Under the pieces are notes generated by a model that was not told the DNA's origin, made no database searches, and was given only the letters and a program-made list of their open reading frames with translations. Source: Chloroflexota bacterium (GTDB lineage Bacteria > Chloroflexota > Dehalococcoidia > Lucifugimonadales > UBA3495). From it: a stretch of DNA of 64,000 nucleotides. Both the position numbers and the translations under genes were made by a program. The number at the start of each line of letters is the position of its first letter. The first letter of the stretch is position 1. Location of the stretch: positions 216,355 through 280,354 of the forward strand of contig JAPPMU010000059.1 in assembly GCA_028873965.1 (NCBI GenBank). The letters are read 5' to 3'. Positions 15,827-24,925 of this stretch are shown one piece after another.

Positions 15827-17536
15827 ATGCTAATGAACGACTTCGTCGTCAGGTTCGCCGGTGAAGGTGGGCAGGGCGTCGTTACTTCGGCCGAAGGACT
15901 GGCCCAGGCGTCTACGCAGGTCGGCTATCATGCCTTGACCTACGCGACTTTTCCCTCGCAAATCCTGGGCGGACCCACCTGGACTCAGGCCAGGATCTGT
16001 ACCGAACCCATTCTCAGCTCCGGCGACCAGGTCGATGTACTGGTCGCTTTTAACGAGGAAGCGTACGAGACCCACGCCGAAGAGGTGCGGGAAGGCGGAG
16101 TGATCATCTACAACGCCGACGACTTCACCATGACCGACCCACGGTCGTTCGGCCTGGCTGTTGACTCCCTGGCGCGCTCCACTGGCAATAACCGCGCCGC
16201 GAACATGGTGGTCATCGGTGCGCTCGCCCAACTGGTGCACATGCCCCAAGACTACCTCGAGGACTTCGTCGAGGCGCGGTTCCGCAGAGGTCGAGACAAC
16301 GACGACGAGATCATCTCGTCAAACATTGAGGCCATGCGTCTGGGACGACAGAACGCGGCCGAGAGCGGGTTCGTTCTCGGCGACCTGGCTCCGCCCAACC
16401 CCCCCGACTACCAGCAACTCATGCTCAAGGGCAACGAGGCCATCGCCCTGGGAGCCACGCACGCCGGCGTCCAGTTCTACGCCGGCTACCCGATCTCCCC
16501 GGCCACAACCATCCTGCTCTGGATGGAGCGCAATTTGGTGGGCGAGGGCAAGTTCGCATACCAGGTGTCGTCAGAGATCGAAGCCATCACGGCGATCCTG
16601 GGGGCCGGATACGCCGGCAAGAAAGCCATGACCGCAACGGCAGGGCCTGGCGTTTCGCTGATGAGCGAGGGATTGGGCCTGGCCTGGATGGCAGAAATTC
16701 CGCTGGTTGTGGTGGACGTGCAGCGCGGCGGACCGGCAACCGGACTGCCCACGAAGACCGAGCAGTCGGACCTCATGGGATGCTTGTTCCCGGCACACGG
16801 CGACGTCCGGATGCCGATCATCGCGCCCGGCTCGGTGGAAGAGTGTTTCTACGGAGCGGTGCAGGCCATTAACTGGGCCGAACGGTACCAGGGGCCGGTC
16901 ATCCTGATGAGCGAAATGTCCATGGCCGAGCGAGTGCAGAACATCCCGCGGCCCGACCTGAGCAAGGTTGCGGTGGAAGAGCGTCTAACCTACGAAGGCG
17001 GAAACGGCTACCACCGCTACTCGGGCTACGAGTTGTCGCCGATGCCATTGCCGGGTGGCCCAGGCGCGTACGTGGCCAACGGCAGCGAACACGACGAGAT
17101 GGGAGACACCACGCACCTGCCCAGCCGGCACATCCAGATGACCGAGCGCCGGTTCAGCAAGTTGAAGCTTCTCGAAGAAGACCACTACGAGAGCGACAAC
17201 ACCCAGGCCAAGATTGCGTTGATGCCGTGGGGCGGGTCCAAGGGGCCGGTGCGGGAGGCTTACGACGCGCTGCGCGAAGAGGGAGTAGACATCGCCTGGT
17301 ATTACACGATGTTCCTGCACCCGATCCCGCCGAAGCTGCGCGACGAACTGCGGGCCAAGGAGTTGGTGATCGTCCCCGAACTCAACTACCAGGGGCAATG
17401 GGCCAATATCTTGCGGTTCCATCGGGTCGTGTCGACGCCGATCACGCAATACACCGGCCTGCCCTTCAAGGTCAGCGATCTGGTCACCCAGGTCAAAAAG
17501 ATCATGGCGGAACACACGGAGGAAGCACGGGCATGA
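15827..17536 (+). CDS. korA: 2-oxoacid:ferredoxin oxidoreductase, fused gamma-alpha subunit
   Basis: A 569-residue protein joining two subunits. The gamma domain (about residues 1-190) begins with FAGEGGQGVV; the alpha domain starts near residue 205 with GNEAIALGATHAGVQFYAGYPISP and runs through the TPP-pyrimidine region with a conserved glutamate in SSEIEAI. With KorB it oxidatively decarboxylates a 2-oxoacid, probably 2-oxoglutarate, to acyl-CoA and reduced ferredoxin. The gamma-alpha fusion is common in aerobic or reverse-TCA-type enzymes. ATG has GGAGG 9 nt upstream. It overlaps korB by ATGA. 2-Oxoglutarate specificity is by resemblance only. Confidence 0.92.
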   Translation: MLMNDFVVRFAGEGGQGVVTSAEGLAQASTQVGYHALTYATFPSQILGGPTWTQARICTEPILSSGDQVDVLVAFNEEAYETHAEEVREGGVIIYNADDFTMTDPRSFGLAVDSLARSTGNNRAANMVVIGALAQLVHMPQDYLEDFVEARFRRGRDNDDEIISSNIEAMRLGRQNAAESGFVLGDLAPPNPPDYQQLMLKGNEAIALGATHAGVQFYAGYPISPATTILLWMERNLVGEGKFAYQVSSEIEAITAILGAGYAGKKAMTATAGPGVSLMSEGLGLAWMAEIPLVVVDVQRGGPATGLPTKTEQSDLMGCLFPAHGDVRMPIIAPGSVEECFYGAVQAINWAERYQGPVILMSEMSMAERVQNIPRPDLSKVAVEERLTYEGGNGYHRYSGYELSPMPLPGGPGAYVANGSEHDEMGDTTHLPSRHIQMTERRFSKLKLLEEDHYESDNTQAKIALMPWGGSKGPVREAYDALREEGVDIAWYYTMFLHPIPPKLRDELRAKELVIVPELNYQGQWANILRFHRVVSTPITQYTGLPFKVSDLVTQVKKIMAEHTEEARA

Positions 17537-18399
17537 GCAAGAAGAACCCGGAATACGACTTCAAATGGTGCCCCGGGTGCGGGGACTTCGGCGTGCGCCG
17601 CGCGCTGGAATTCGCCATGATTAACCGGCTGGAGGAAACCGGCCTGCCCATCGAGAACAATGTCGTGGTGGCCGGCATCGGGTGCAGCGGCAACCTGGTT
17701 CACCTGCTGGAAGGCGAACAACCCTACGGCATCCACGGAATTCACGGTCGGACGCTCCCCGTGGCCATGGGAGTCAAGATGGCGCGGCCCGAACTGAACG
17801 TGATCATTGTGGCGGGAGACGGCGACTTTCTGAGCATCGGCGGCGAACACATCGCTCCGCAGGCGGCTCGCAACGTTAACCTGACCGCCGTAATCATGGA
17901 CAACGGGGTGTACGGTCTCACCAAGGGCCAGAGTTCTCCCACCACCGAGATGGGCGCCGTAACCAGCAGCACGCCTTTCGGCAAGGTCGAAGAGGACCTG
18001 GATCCCCTGGAGTTGTACCTCACCCTGGGCGTTTCGTACATCGCGTCCGGTTTCTCCGGCCAGCCCCGCGTCTTGGCGCGCCTGATCAACGAAGGCATGA
18101 ACCACGACGGGATGGCGATGATTCACGTCCAGTCGCCGTGCGTGACTTACAACGACACCTTCCAGCTGATCAAGGGCAATGCCAGGGAAGGCATCGCGCC
18201 GGCCCTTTGGGACATTCCTGAAGACCACGACCCGTCCAGCAAACAGGCGGCTTACGACCTGGTGCAACAGGGCGGACTCCCAGTGGGCGTCATCTACAAA
18301 GATGAGACCCGGGAATCGCTGGAAGGCAACATGGGGTCCATACGGGCCAAGGCCCGCGAACGGTCCGTGGAGCAGTTGATGGAGGCTTACGCTTTCTAG
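17533..18399 (+). CDS. korB: 2-oxoacid:ferredoxin oxidoreductase, beta subunit
   Basis: A 288-residue TPP-binding subunit. CPGCGDFG near residue 14 and the cysteine in GIGCSGN are typical cluster-associated residues of the beta subunit. GDGDFLSIGGEH with the downstream MDNGVYGLTKGQ forms the TPP/Mg site (GDGx..DN). It pairs with the overlapping korA and is followed by a strong terminator, so the two form a closed operon. No separate ferredoxin-like delta subunit is present, as in other two-subunit Kor enzymes. Confidence 0.93.
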   Translation: MSKKNPEYDFKWCPGCGDFGVRRALEFAMINRLEETGLPIENNVVVAGIGCSGNLVHLLEGEQPYGIHGIHGRTLPVAMGVKMARPELNVIIVAGDGDFLSIGGEHIAPQAARNVNLTAVIMDNGVYGLTKGQSSPTTEMGAVTSSTPFGKVEEDLDPLELYLTLGVSYIASGFSGQPRVLARLINEGMNHDGMAMIHVQSPCVTYNDTFQLIKGNAREGIAPALWDIPEDHDPSSKQAAYDLVQQGGLPVGVIYKDETRESLEGNMGSIRAKARERSVEQLMEAYAF

Positions 18400-18427
18400 G
18401 CACTGGCACCAGGATTAGGAACCATAG

Positions 18428-18462
18428 CGCCCCCGACGGAAGTGCCGCCGGGGGCGTTTCTA
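18428..18462 (+). terminator. Terminator of korAB
   Basis: CGCCCCCG and CGGGGGCG form the outer stem, CGG/CCG continue it after one mismatch, with loop AAGTG and a following TTTCT. Confidence 0.8.
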
Positions 18463-18531
18463 TTCAGGTTCAGCGAGTGGAGCGATAGTCACCAAGCCGC
18501 CGAATTCCCACTGCACGGTCATTGAGCTACC

Positions 18532-18855
18532 TCAGAGCAGATTGGCGCCGATGAGCGGAATGTTCTTTTCGGACTCAACAACGTTCACTGCCGTGGAGGT
18601 TCCCAACCAAATGACCGTTGCCGGATAAGTCCTGGCTCTAACCACTTGCCCGTCTGCCAATTGCGTATTCACAGTTCCCGTTGAAGTCAAGCTAAGCCGG
18701 CTGATGTCTGCCGTCGGCAACTGTAAATCACCATCGAACCCGGTATCTATTATGAAGTTAAGCGTGATAAATTGCCGCTGCCGCGCATCCAGTACGGCGA
18801 CCGGTATCGTCGGTTGCCTGACCCGGTTGATGCTTCCGCTAACTGCCAAGGTCAT
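18532..18855 (-). CDS. Clan AA (retropepsin-like) aspartic protease
   Basis: A 106-residue single-domain aspartic protease-like protein. FIIDTGFDGDLQLP holds the catalytic DTG, and the C-terminus has the hydrophobic-Gly motif PLIGANLL of the fold; it would act as a dimer. The ATG at 18855 overlaps the stop of the upstream small gene (ATGA), so they are translationally coupled; the open frame to 18912 overlaps that gene. Pairs of a small protein and such a protease recur in cyanobacteria and Chloroflexota, and the role is unknown. A toxin-antitoxin-like relation is only a speculation. Confidence 0.82.
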   Translation of the reverse strand: MTLAVSGSINRVRQPTIPVAVLDARQRQFITLNFIIDTGFDGDLQLPTADISRLSLTSTGTVNTQLADGQVVRARTYPATVIWLGTSTAVNVVESEKNIPLIGANLL

Positions 18856-19094
18856 AGGATAATGGCTGCCTCGTAGCCGATGCGGATGATGTGCGAGTAG
18901 GCGTGAGGCCATTTGGCTTTCATATCCAGCATGGCATCCACAATACGGTCACGGATTATGTAGTCTCCGCTGTCCGGTTCCACGGCGATGAACTTGCCGT
19001 GATGCGCTGTCTCCACTAAATGCCGGATGTTGGCGTCATACACGGCCTGGCCGCGTTCCCCAACGTTGTCAATGGTGGTTGGCGTGTCGAACAT
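18852..19094 (-). CDS. Small partner protein of clan AA protease
   Basis: An 80-residue soluble protein with the pattern GKFIAVEPDSGDYIIRD, then a helix and HIIRIGYEAAIIL at the end. This GK-x-VAIE-x-x-x-GDY-x-x-G/R-D plus RIGYEAA pattern is what I know from small proteins encoded directly before clan AA aspartic proteases. The start has AAGGAG upstream and the stop overlaps the protease start. It lies 21 bp after the ccmE gene end on the opposite side of the operon order, being downstream of ccmE in transcription. Molecular function unknown. Confidence 0.75.
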   Translation of the reverse strand: MFDTPTTIDNVGERGQAVYDANIRHLVETAHHGKFIAVEPDSGDYIIRDRIVDAMLDMKAKWPHAYSHIIRIGYEAAIIL

Positions 19095-19115
19095 AATCCG
19101 CCTTCTCCTTGACGA

Positions 19116-19673
19116 TCAGTAACCGCCGAGGGCGGGCGCCGCCGCTTCGGGCATGAGGTCAGGGTTCTCGGCCTGCATCGATTGATACTTGGACGGACAT
19201 TTCACGAGGATGTTATCGGTCGTGAAAACCCCTTCGCCGCCATCGTAATGACCCTCCAGGATGATCTCCGAGTGGGGGTTGAAGAAGAGGTCCGGCAGGA
19301 CGCCAACGTAGCTGGCTTCCATCTGTGGACTGCCGGGCGCTATGCCCGGCACGTCAGCTACCTTGTCGCCCATGCTGAAACGGGAAAGCGTGGACCCGTC
19401 ATCGCGGCGGAAGGTATCGGGAGCCAGGGCGCCGGCCACTCGGAGGGTCTGGCCGTCCTGTAGCTTGGGATCATCCAGGAACTCGCTCACGGTGACGAAA
19501 TACAGCGTGTTCCCGGGGAAGGCGGCATAAACCATGTAGGCCACCGCCAGGGCGATCACGCCGCCCAGGATCAACAGGCGCATGCGGTGGTTTCGCCACG
19601 CGGATCGCTCTAATTCTGGCTCGGCAGCAGTCGCTGGAGCGGGGACGGATCCAGTGTAGGGGTCAGTCTGCAT
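19116..19673 (-). CDS. ccmE: Cytochrome c maturation protein CcmE, CxxxY-type heme chaperone
   Basis: A 185-residue heme chaperone: a cytoplasmic N-terminus, one membrane helix at about residues 33-52, then an OB-fold domain outside. The classic enzymes bind heme through His in an HxxxY motif; here the site is CPSKY (Cys159, Tyr163), the CxxxY variant known from archaea and some bacteria. It receives heme from CcmC and passes it to the apocytochrome ligase CcmFH. ccmA, B, C and D lie upstream in the same orientation; ccmF and ccmH are not in the window. Identity is secure from fold, context and motif. Confidence 0.9.
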   Translation of the reverse strand: MQTDPYTGSVPAPATAAEPELERSAWRNHRMRLLILGGVIALAVAYMVYAAFPGNTLYFVTVSEFLDDPKLQDGQTLRVAGALAPDTFRRDDGSTLSRFSMGDKVADVPGIAPGSPQMEASYVGVLPDLFFNPHSEIILEGHYDGGEGVFTTDNILVKCPSKYQSMQAENPDLMPEAAAPALGGY

Positions 19674-19711
19674 TTCAACTCAACAGCCGTCGGTTTGTGT
19701 AGTCCCTGCTA

Positions 19712-19906
19712 TTATACCGAGCCGGCGCGTTCCTCATCGTCAGTGTCGGACTCGCTGCTCGATTCCATCGTTTGCTGAAGTTCCTGCAAGTCCCTTTGCA
19801 CCGACTGGCGGCGCCAGGACATGTACGCGGCGTAGATGAAGAAAACCGCCCACACAACAGCGAAAGCGGCGAACAGGAACGGCAGGTTGTTAGGTGGCAC
19901 AGTCAT
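19712..19906 (-). CDS. ccmD: CcmD-like small membrane protein
   Basis: A 64-residue protein with one transmembrane helix (about residues 9-28), a basic SWRRQ stretch and an acidic C-terminus, the layout of CcmD. CcmD helps release heme-loaded CcmE from the CcmABC complex. ATG at 19906 follows 1 nt after the ccmC stop; an upstream GTG at 19927 overlaps ccmC without a ribosome site. Sequence conservation in this family is low, so the call relies on position between ccmC and ccmE. Confidence 0.78.
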   Translation of the reverse strand: MTVPPNNLPFLFAAFAVVWAVFFIYAAYMSWRRQSVQRDLQELQQTMESSSESDTDDEERAGSV

Positions 19907-19907
19907 T

Positions 19908-20642
19908 CTAGTCGTAGGTTCCTTCACGGCGGATGGCGGAAACGGCGTCCTCGGCTCCCCGCAGGGCCACCCGTTCCAGCAACAGATACGTGAACAGCGC
20001 CAGCGCCGCGATCAGCGAAAAGACCAGGATGCGGGCCATGATCGGCTCCAGGGCGTCGTCTGCCGCCTCGGGCCCGATGACCTGCACCGGATGGATTGAT
20101 CGCCACCACTGGACTGAATAGTACACGATGGGCACGTCGACAAAGCCGATGATGCCGACAACGGCCGACCACGCCCGGCCTTGCTGCGGCGTGGGTGCGT
20201 AGTGGCGAATCATCAGGTAGGCGACGTATATCAGCCACAGGATCAGCGTCGTGGTGAGCCTCGGCTCCCAGGTCCACCAGACCCCCCACACCGGTCGAGC
20301 CCAGATAACGCCGGTGACCAGCGCCAGGGTGACGAACACCACGCCCACCTCGGCGGCCGCATGAGCCACGCGGTCCCACGTCTCTCCCCGTCGGATGAGA
20401 TATCCGACGCCGGCCACGGCGCAAACCAGGAACCCCAGGAAAGAAAGGATGGAAATGGGGACGTGGATGTAGAAGATGCGCTGGATATGGCCCAGCACCT
20501 GGTCGGTCGGGGCTACGACGAAAATGAGATACCCGTCGACGATGGTCAGCGCCGCGGTGAGCGCCAGCAGCCACAAACGGAGATCGCGGAGCGAGGATCG
20601 GATCGGGCTATTGGTTGGGCCACGGCCCGTTATCACGGCCAA
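19908..20642 (-). CDS. ccmC: Heme exporter/transfer protein CcmC
   Basis: A 244-residue, six-helix membrane protein. It carries the tryptophan-rich WWD-type heme motif (WGVWWTWEPR) on an outer loop and two histidines, in FYIHVPIS and SIHPVQ, placed as the axial heme ligands. It loads heme onto CcmE. The start is a TTG at 20642 with GAGGG 10 nt upstream (a GTG two codons later is possible). It begins 6 nt after the ccmB stop. Confidence 0.92.
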   Translation of the reverse strand: MAVITGRGPTNSPIRSSLRDLRLWLLALTAALTIVDGYLIFVVAPTDQVLGHIQRIFYIHVPISILSFLGFLVCAVAGVGYLIRRGETWDRVAHAAAEVGVVFVTLALVTGVIWARPVWGVWWTWEPRLTTTLILWLIYVAYLMIRHYAPTPQQGRAWSAVVGIIGFVDVPIVYYSVQWWRSIHPVQVIGPEAADDALEPIMARILVFSLIAALALFTYLLLERVALRGAEDAVSAIRREGTYD

Positions 20643-20648
20643 GTTATG

Positions 20649-21323
20649 CTATCCCTCGAACACGTACCCGAATATCCACGGGCATATTACCAAAAAGAGC
20701 GCGTCGAAGACCACCAGCAGCGGGAGCCACCGGGTCCACACCGGCAACATTGGCCCGCCCTGCAGAACCAGCGCGGTGGCTTCCACGGCGGCGATAATGA
20801 CGGGAACGATAACCGGAAAGAAGAGCACGGGCAGCAGGATTTCTCGCGACCGAGTTTGCGCCGCGATGGCCGCGAAAAAGGTCCCGACCGTGGCGAATCC
20901 GACGGTCGCAAGCAGGATGATCAGGCCCAGCGTCGGAGACAGCGTTGGCAAGTCCAGCATGACCGCGAACACCGGCAGCAGGACGGCCTCGATCACCAGC
21001 ATGAACGCCAATGTGCCCAGCATCTTTCCCAGAAACACGGCATCCCGGCTCACCGGAGCCGCCAGAAGTCCGTCCAGTGCGCCCTGCTCCTGCTCCCGGG
21101 CGAAGGCGCGGTTCATCGCCAGCACGCCCACGAATCCGTAGGCTACCCACAGGAGACCCGGCGCTACCGGCGCCAGGCTTCCGGGCGTCCGGTTCAGGCC
21201 GAAATTGAACACGACCACCACGATCAGCCCGAAGATCAGCGCCGAAACGACGGTGTCACGGGAACGAAACTCCAGACGTACGTCCTTCCAGGCTATCGCC
21301 AGGGTCGCGCTGAGCAGCTGCAT
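20649..21323 (-). CDS. ccmB: Heme exporter permease CcmB
   Basis: A 224-residue membrane protein with six hydrophobic segments. AWKDVRLEFRSRD near the start and REQEQGALDGLLAAPVS after TM2 are typical CcmB sequence. With CcmA it forms the ABC module that drives release of heme-bound CcmE. I use the ATG at 21323; two codons upstream is a TTG. It lies 24 nt after ccmA. Confidence 0.9.
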   Translation of the reverse strand: MQLLSATLAIAWKDVRLEFRSRDTVVSALIFGLIVVVVFNFGLNRTPGSLAPVAPGLLWVAYGFVGVLAMNRAFAREQEQGALDGLLAAPVSRDAVFLGKMLGTLAFMLVIEAVLLPVFAVMLDLPTLSPTLGLIILLATVGFATVGTFFAAIAAQTRSREILLPVLFFPVIVPVIIAAVEATALVLQGGPMLPVWTRWLPLLVVFDALFLVICPWIFGYVFEG

Positions 21324-21347
21324 GGGCAACGGTCCAAAAGAGACGTC

Positions 21348-22073
21348 TCAGCCGGGCTCGGGGTCGGACGTTGGTGCGGCGCGCGTTACAGCAGTATCCC
21401 GGTGTGCCGGCGTCTCTTCCGCCAATCTCCCCCGCTCCAGCCTGAAGACGAGGTCCGCCCAAGCCTGGCCGATTTCCGCGCTATGCGTCGTCAACAGGGC
21501 CGTCCTGCCCGAATCCGACCAATCCCGCAGCAATTCGCCCAGGGACGCGACCGAATCGGCGTCGAGGCCCGATTCGGCTTCGTCCAGCAGCAGGACCGCG
21601 GGCTCGTGCAAGACGGCGCGAGCAACCGACAGGCGTTTTTGCATCCCGTGGGACAACGTGCGCACCCGACGGTCCGCCCGGTCGGTCAGGTTCAACCGAC
21701 TGAGGACACTGTCAATCCGGGTTTGAGGACGGTCCACGCCGTAGAGTTTCGCGTAGAAGGCCAGGTTTTCGCGGCAGGTCAAGTCGTTGTAGAGCAGGGT
21801 CTGATGACCGACGAAACCGACCAGCGTGCGCGCCCGTCCGCCGGAACGCCGCATCCGGATGCCGGCGATTTGGATCTCGCCGGCATCCGGACGCGAAAGG
21901 CCGGCCAGGGTACGGAGCAGCGTGGTTTTGCCCGCCCCGTTGGGTCCGAAAAGCACCGCAGTCTGGCCCCAGGACACGGACAGGTCAACGCCGCGCAGGA
22001 CGCTCCGGTCGCCGTAGTCCTTGCGCAGACCGACCGCCGCAATGGCTGACGGACTGGCCGATGCCTGGCTCAT
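21348..22073 (-). CDS. ccmA: Heme exporter ATPase CcmA
   Basis: A 241-residue ABC ATPase. Walker A is GPNGAGKTT, Walker B LLLDEAESG with its catalytic Glu, and the H-loop TTHSA. The signature is atypical, SHGMQKR in place of LSGGQ, as is usual in CcmA-like proteins. Its position before ccmB, ccmC, ccmD and ccmE identifies it. ATG lies 9 nt after the stop of the acyl-CoA synthetase gene, so the ccm genes may share a transcript with it. Confidence 0.92.
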   Translation of the reverse strand: MSQASASPSAIAAVGLRKDYGDRSVLRGVDLSVSWGQTAVLFGPNGAGKTTLLRTLAGLSRPDAGEIQIAGIRMRRSGGRARTLVGFVGHQTLLYNDLTCRENLAFYAKLYGVDRPQTRIDSVLSRLNLTDRADRRVRTLSHGMQKRLSVARAVLHEPAVLLLDEAESGLDADSVASLGELLRDWSDSGRTALLTTHSAEIGQAWADLVFRLERGRLAEETPAHRDTAVTRAAPTSDPEPG

Positions 22074-22082
22074 CCGGTCCGT

Positions 22083-23696
22083 TCAGCGGTGATGTTCAAA
22101 CTGTTCCCGCAGGACTTTCTTGTCGAACTTGCCCACGCTGGTCTTGGGTATTTCGTCGATGAAAACCACGTCGTCCGGCAACCACCAGCGGGCGAAATCC
22201 GGTCGAATGAAGTCCAGAATTGTGTCCTTGGTCAACGGACCTGACGTTTCCGAACGCGCCACCACGCAGGCCAGCGGCCGTTCCTGCCATTGAGGATCCG
22301 GAATGGCGATCACTGCGGCTTCCAGCACGTCCGGGTGGGCCATGATCGCCGACTCCAGATCAACCGACGATATCCATTCGCCGCCGCTCTTCACCATGTC
22401 CTTGACCCGGTCAACGATCTGGATGTACCCGTTGGCGTCGATGGTGGCGATGTCCCCGCTGTGATACCACCCGTCGACGAAAGTCTCCGCGCTGCGCTCG
22501 TCGTCTACGTACTCATCCGCCACCCACGGCCCGCGGAACCAGAGCTCTCCGCGCTGTTCGCCATCCCAGGCCAGGTCGTCGCCGTTCTCGTCGGCCAGCT
22601 TCATGTCAATGCCCGGCGCGACGACGCCCTGGCTGGCGTTCAGCTCCAGGCGTTTCTCATCGGGAAGGTCGTCCAGCCAACTGCGCCGCCGGTTCACCGA
22701 GATCAGAGGAGCTGCCTCGGTCATACCATAGGCATGGACAATTTCGACGCCCAGTTGGTCCCGGTAAGCCTGCAAGACCGCCAGGGGAACCGCCGAGCCT
22801 CCGCTGACCACCTGCCTCAGCGATGACAGGTCGTACTCTACGCCCGAGCGCTGGAGGTAGTCCAGCACGCCGATCCAGATGGTCGGCACGCCGGCGCTGA
22901 TGGTCACTCGCTCACGCTCGATCATCTCGCAGATTACACGTGGGTCCGGCCGGACGCCAGGGAAGACCTGCGACGCGCCGAACATGGTGGCGGCGTAAGG
23001 GAAGCCCCAGCAGTTCGCGTGGAACATCGGCACGATGGCCATGATCCGGTCGCGTTCGGAAACAGCCAGCATGTCGGCGGTAGCCGCAGTCATCGAATGG
23101 AGGTACACCGCCCGGTGCGAGTAGGCCACGCCCTTGGGCAAGCCGGTGGTGGCCGACGTGTAGCACAGGCCCATCGTGGCGTACTCGTCAACGTCGGCCG
23201 GGCGATACTCGGGCGACGCTGCCTCCAACAGCGTTTCATAGCAAACGGCGCCGGGCAGCGTCGTGGACATTTCTTCCGGCCCCCCGAGGATGACAAAGCG
23301 CTGCACCGAGGTCAGCCGATCGGCGATGGCTTCGATCAGGGGGGCGAGGTCCGGGTCGATCAACAGTACCTTGTCGCCTGCGTGATTGATGATGTACGCC
23401 ATGTCGTCAGGCGCCAGCCGGATGTTGATCGTGTGCGTTACGGCACCGATGGTGGCGGGGGCGAAATATGCCTCCAGGTGCCGGTAGGTGTTCCAGGCGA
23501 AGGTGCCGACCCGGTCCCCGGGGCCGACGCCCAATTCCCGCAGGGCATTGCCCAGCCGCGAGGTGCGCGTGAACATATCGGCGTAAGTGTATCGGTGAGT
23601 GTCCTCACCTACCCGCGTTGCGATTTCCTTGCTGGGGAAGTGGGTTGCCGCGCGCTCCAGAATACGGCTGGCCAGCAATTCATAGTGCATCGTCAT
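22083..23696 (-). CDS. AMP-dependent acyl-CoA synthetase (fatty-acid/aryl-CoA ligase type)
   Basis: A 537-residue adenylate-forming enzyme that activates a carboxylic acid to its CoA thioester. Motifs in order: TSATTGLPKGVAYSHRA (P-loop, with Ala for the common Gly), VPMFHANCWGFP, AYGMTEAAPL, GWYHSGDIATID, IVDRVKDMVKSGGEW, and the C-terminal catalytic lysine in PKTSVGKFDKK. It groups with medium/long-chain FadD-like ligases; the acid is not predictable. ATG at 23696 has AGGAGA 6 nt upstream; the open frame to 23822 has no start signal. An SDR gene lies upstream on the same strand. Confidence 0.93.
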   Translation of the reverse strand: MTMHYELLASRILERAATHFPSKEIATRVGEDTHRYTYADMFTRTSRLGNALRELGVGPGDRVGTFAWNTYRHLEAYFAPATIGAVTHTINIRLAPDDMAYIINHAGDKVLLIDPDLAPLIEAIADRLTSVQRFVILGGPEEMSTTLPGAVCYETLLEAASPEYRPADVDEYATMGLCYTSATTGLPKGVAYSHRAVYLHSMTAATADMLAVSERDRIMAIVPMFHANCWGFPYAATMFGASQVFPGVRPDPRVICEMIERERVTISAGVPTIWIGVLDYLQRSGVEYDLSSLRQVVSGGSAVPLAVLQAYRDQLGVEIVHAYGMTEAAPLISVNRRRSWLDDLPDEKRLELNASQGVVAPGIDMKLADENGDDLAWDGEQRGELWFRGPWVADEYVDDERSAETFVDGWYHSGDIATIDANGYIQIVDRVKDMVKSGGEWISSVDLESAIMAHPDVLEAAVIAIPDPQWQERPLACVVARSETSGPLTKDTILDFIRPDFARWWLPDDVVFIDEIPKTSVGKFDKKVLREQFEHHR

Positions 23697-23840
23697 GGAG
23701 CATCTCCTGCGATGGGTCACTCGGTTTGCGCGATGTCTAAGGTGAAGCGCCGGATATTCAGGCGCAACGACGCGAGGATACTCGCGCCCGGGCAATGTCG
23801 GAGTTGGCCGGCGCTGATTCAACCGGTCACGGGCGACCGA

Positions 23841-24635
23841 TCAGGGGTGCTTGATGCTCACGCCGCCGTCGATGGCCCACGTTTGGCCGGTGACGTAGGA
23901 AGCAGCCGGGGAAGCGAGATAGACGGCGAGGTAGCCCACCTCGATGAGACGACCGACGCGGGCCAGGGGGATGGCCTCGCCGGCCGAGGCGTCGCGAGCC
24001 GCGAAAGCTTCGTCAGACATCTGCTCCGGGTCGGGAAAGGTTCCCGGGGCGATGGCATTGCAGCGGATGCCGAACGGAGCCCATTCCTGGGCCACGCACT
24101 CGGTGAACCGCATCAAGCCGGCCTTGGCAGCGTCGTACGCCGCCGACATCGGGCGTCCACGGAAAGACGCCCACCCGCTGATGTTGATGACGTTGCCCTG
24201 TCCCCGTTCCAGAAGGTGCGGCCCCACCGCGCGGCAGCCCTGGAATGCTTCGGTTAGATTGATGTCGACGATGCTGTGCCACTCCGCCTCGGTCATGCCG
24301 GGGATGTCGCTGCCGGGAAGCTGTGCCACGGGTTTTCGGATGGCGTCGCCCACGCAGTTGATCAGCGTGTCGATGTGGCCGAACTCTGCTATGGTCCGGT
24401 CGACGATGGCGTCGGTATCGGCCGCGGTGGTGGCGTCGCCGGTGAGGGGGAGACAGTTTCCACCCATGGCTCGAACTTCATCGGCCACCCGGTTCACGCC
24501 GGTGGAGGTCAGTCCCGTAACGGCTACGTCCGCTCCGCCTTGCGCGAACGCCAGCGCGATGCCTTTACCGATGCCACGACCGGCGCCAACCAGCAGCACT
24601 TTCTGGCCGCTTACGTCGAAGATATCCAAACTCAT
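23841..24635 (-). CDS. Short-chain dehydrogenase/reductase (SDR)
   Basis: A 264-residue NAD(P)-dependent oxidoreductase of the classical SDR family. The cofactor motif is LVGAGRGIGKG, the Asn of the NAG-equivalent is in INCVGD, the catalytic Ser is in ISGWAS and the Tyr-Lys pair in YDAAKAG. The C-terminal GQTWAIDGG is typical. ATG at 24635 has AGGAG 7 nt upstream. The acyl-CoA ligase follows at 144 bp, so the two may serve one carboxylic-acid pathway. Substrate unknown. Confidence 0.9.
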   Translation of the reverse strand: MSLDIFDVSGQKVLLVGAGRGIGKGIALAFAQGGADVAVTGLTSTGVNRVADEVRAMGGNCLPLTGDATTAADTDAIVDRTIAEFGHIDTLINCVGDAIRKPVAQLPGSDIPGMTEAEWHSIVDINLTEAFQGCRAVGPHLLERGQGNVINISGWASFRGRPMSAAYDAAKAGLMRFTECVAQEWAPFGIRCNAIAPGTFPDPEQMSDEAFAARDASAGEAIPLARVGRLIEVGYLAVYLASPAASYVTGQTWAIDGGVSIKHP

Positions 24636-24925
24636 TGAACCACTCCTGGCTGTGTGGAATGCACCGCAGCGCCGACCATGGCGATAAGCCCGATCATGGT
24701 GCCACACCGATAGATGCACGGCAACCGTAAGCATTTGGTCATTTGGCTGGTCACGGGTATCCCGAATAGTTAAGTTGGACGGGAAGAAGACAAACTGGGG
24801 TCAGGCTGCCCCGGAAGCGGCAAGGATCGGGTCACCGCGTGATGGTCTCCGCGGCGTGGCGGATCGCGCCGACGATAGGGTAAAATCGTGCAACGCTTTT
24901 CTACTTGGATTTAGAGGTGCCGGCC

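Noticed and set aside
20181..22049. 622-residue plus-strand open frame
   Set aside because: Antisense to ccmABC; composition is Arg/Gln/His-rich without motifs, a shadow of GC-rich genes.
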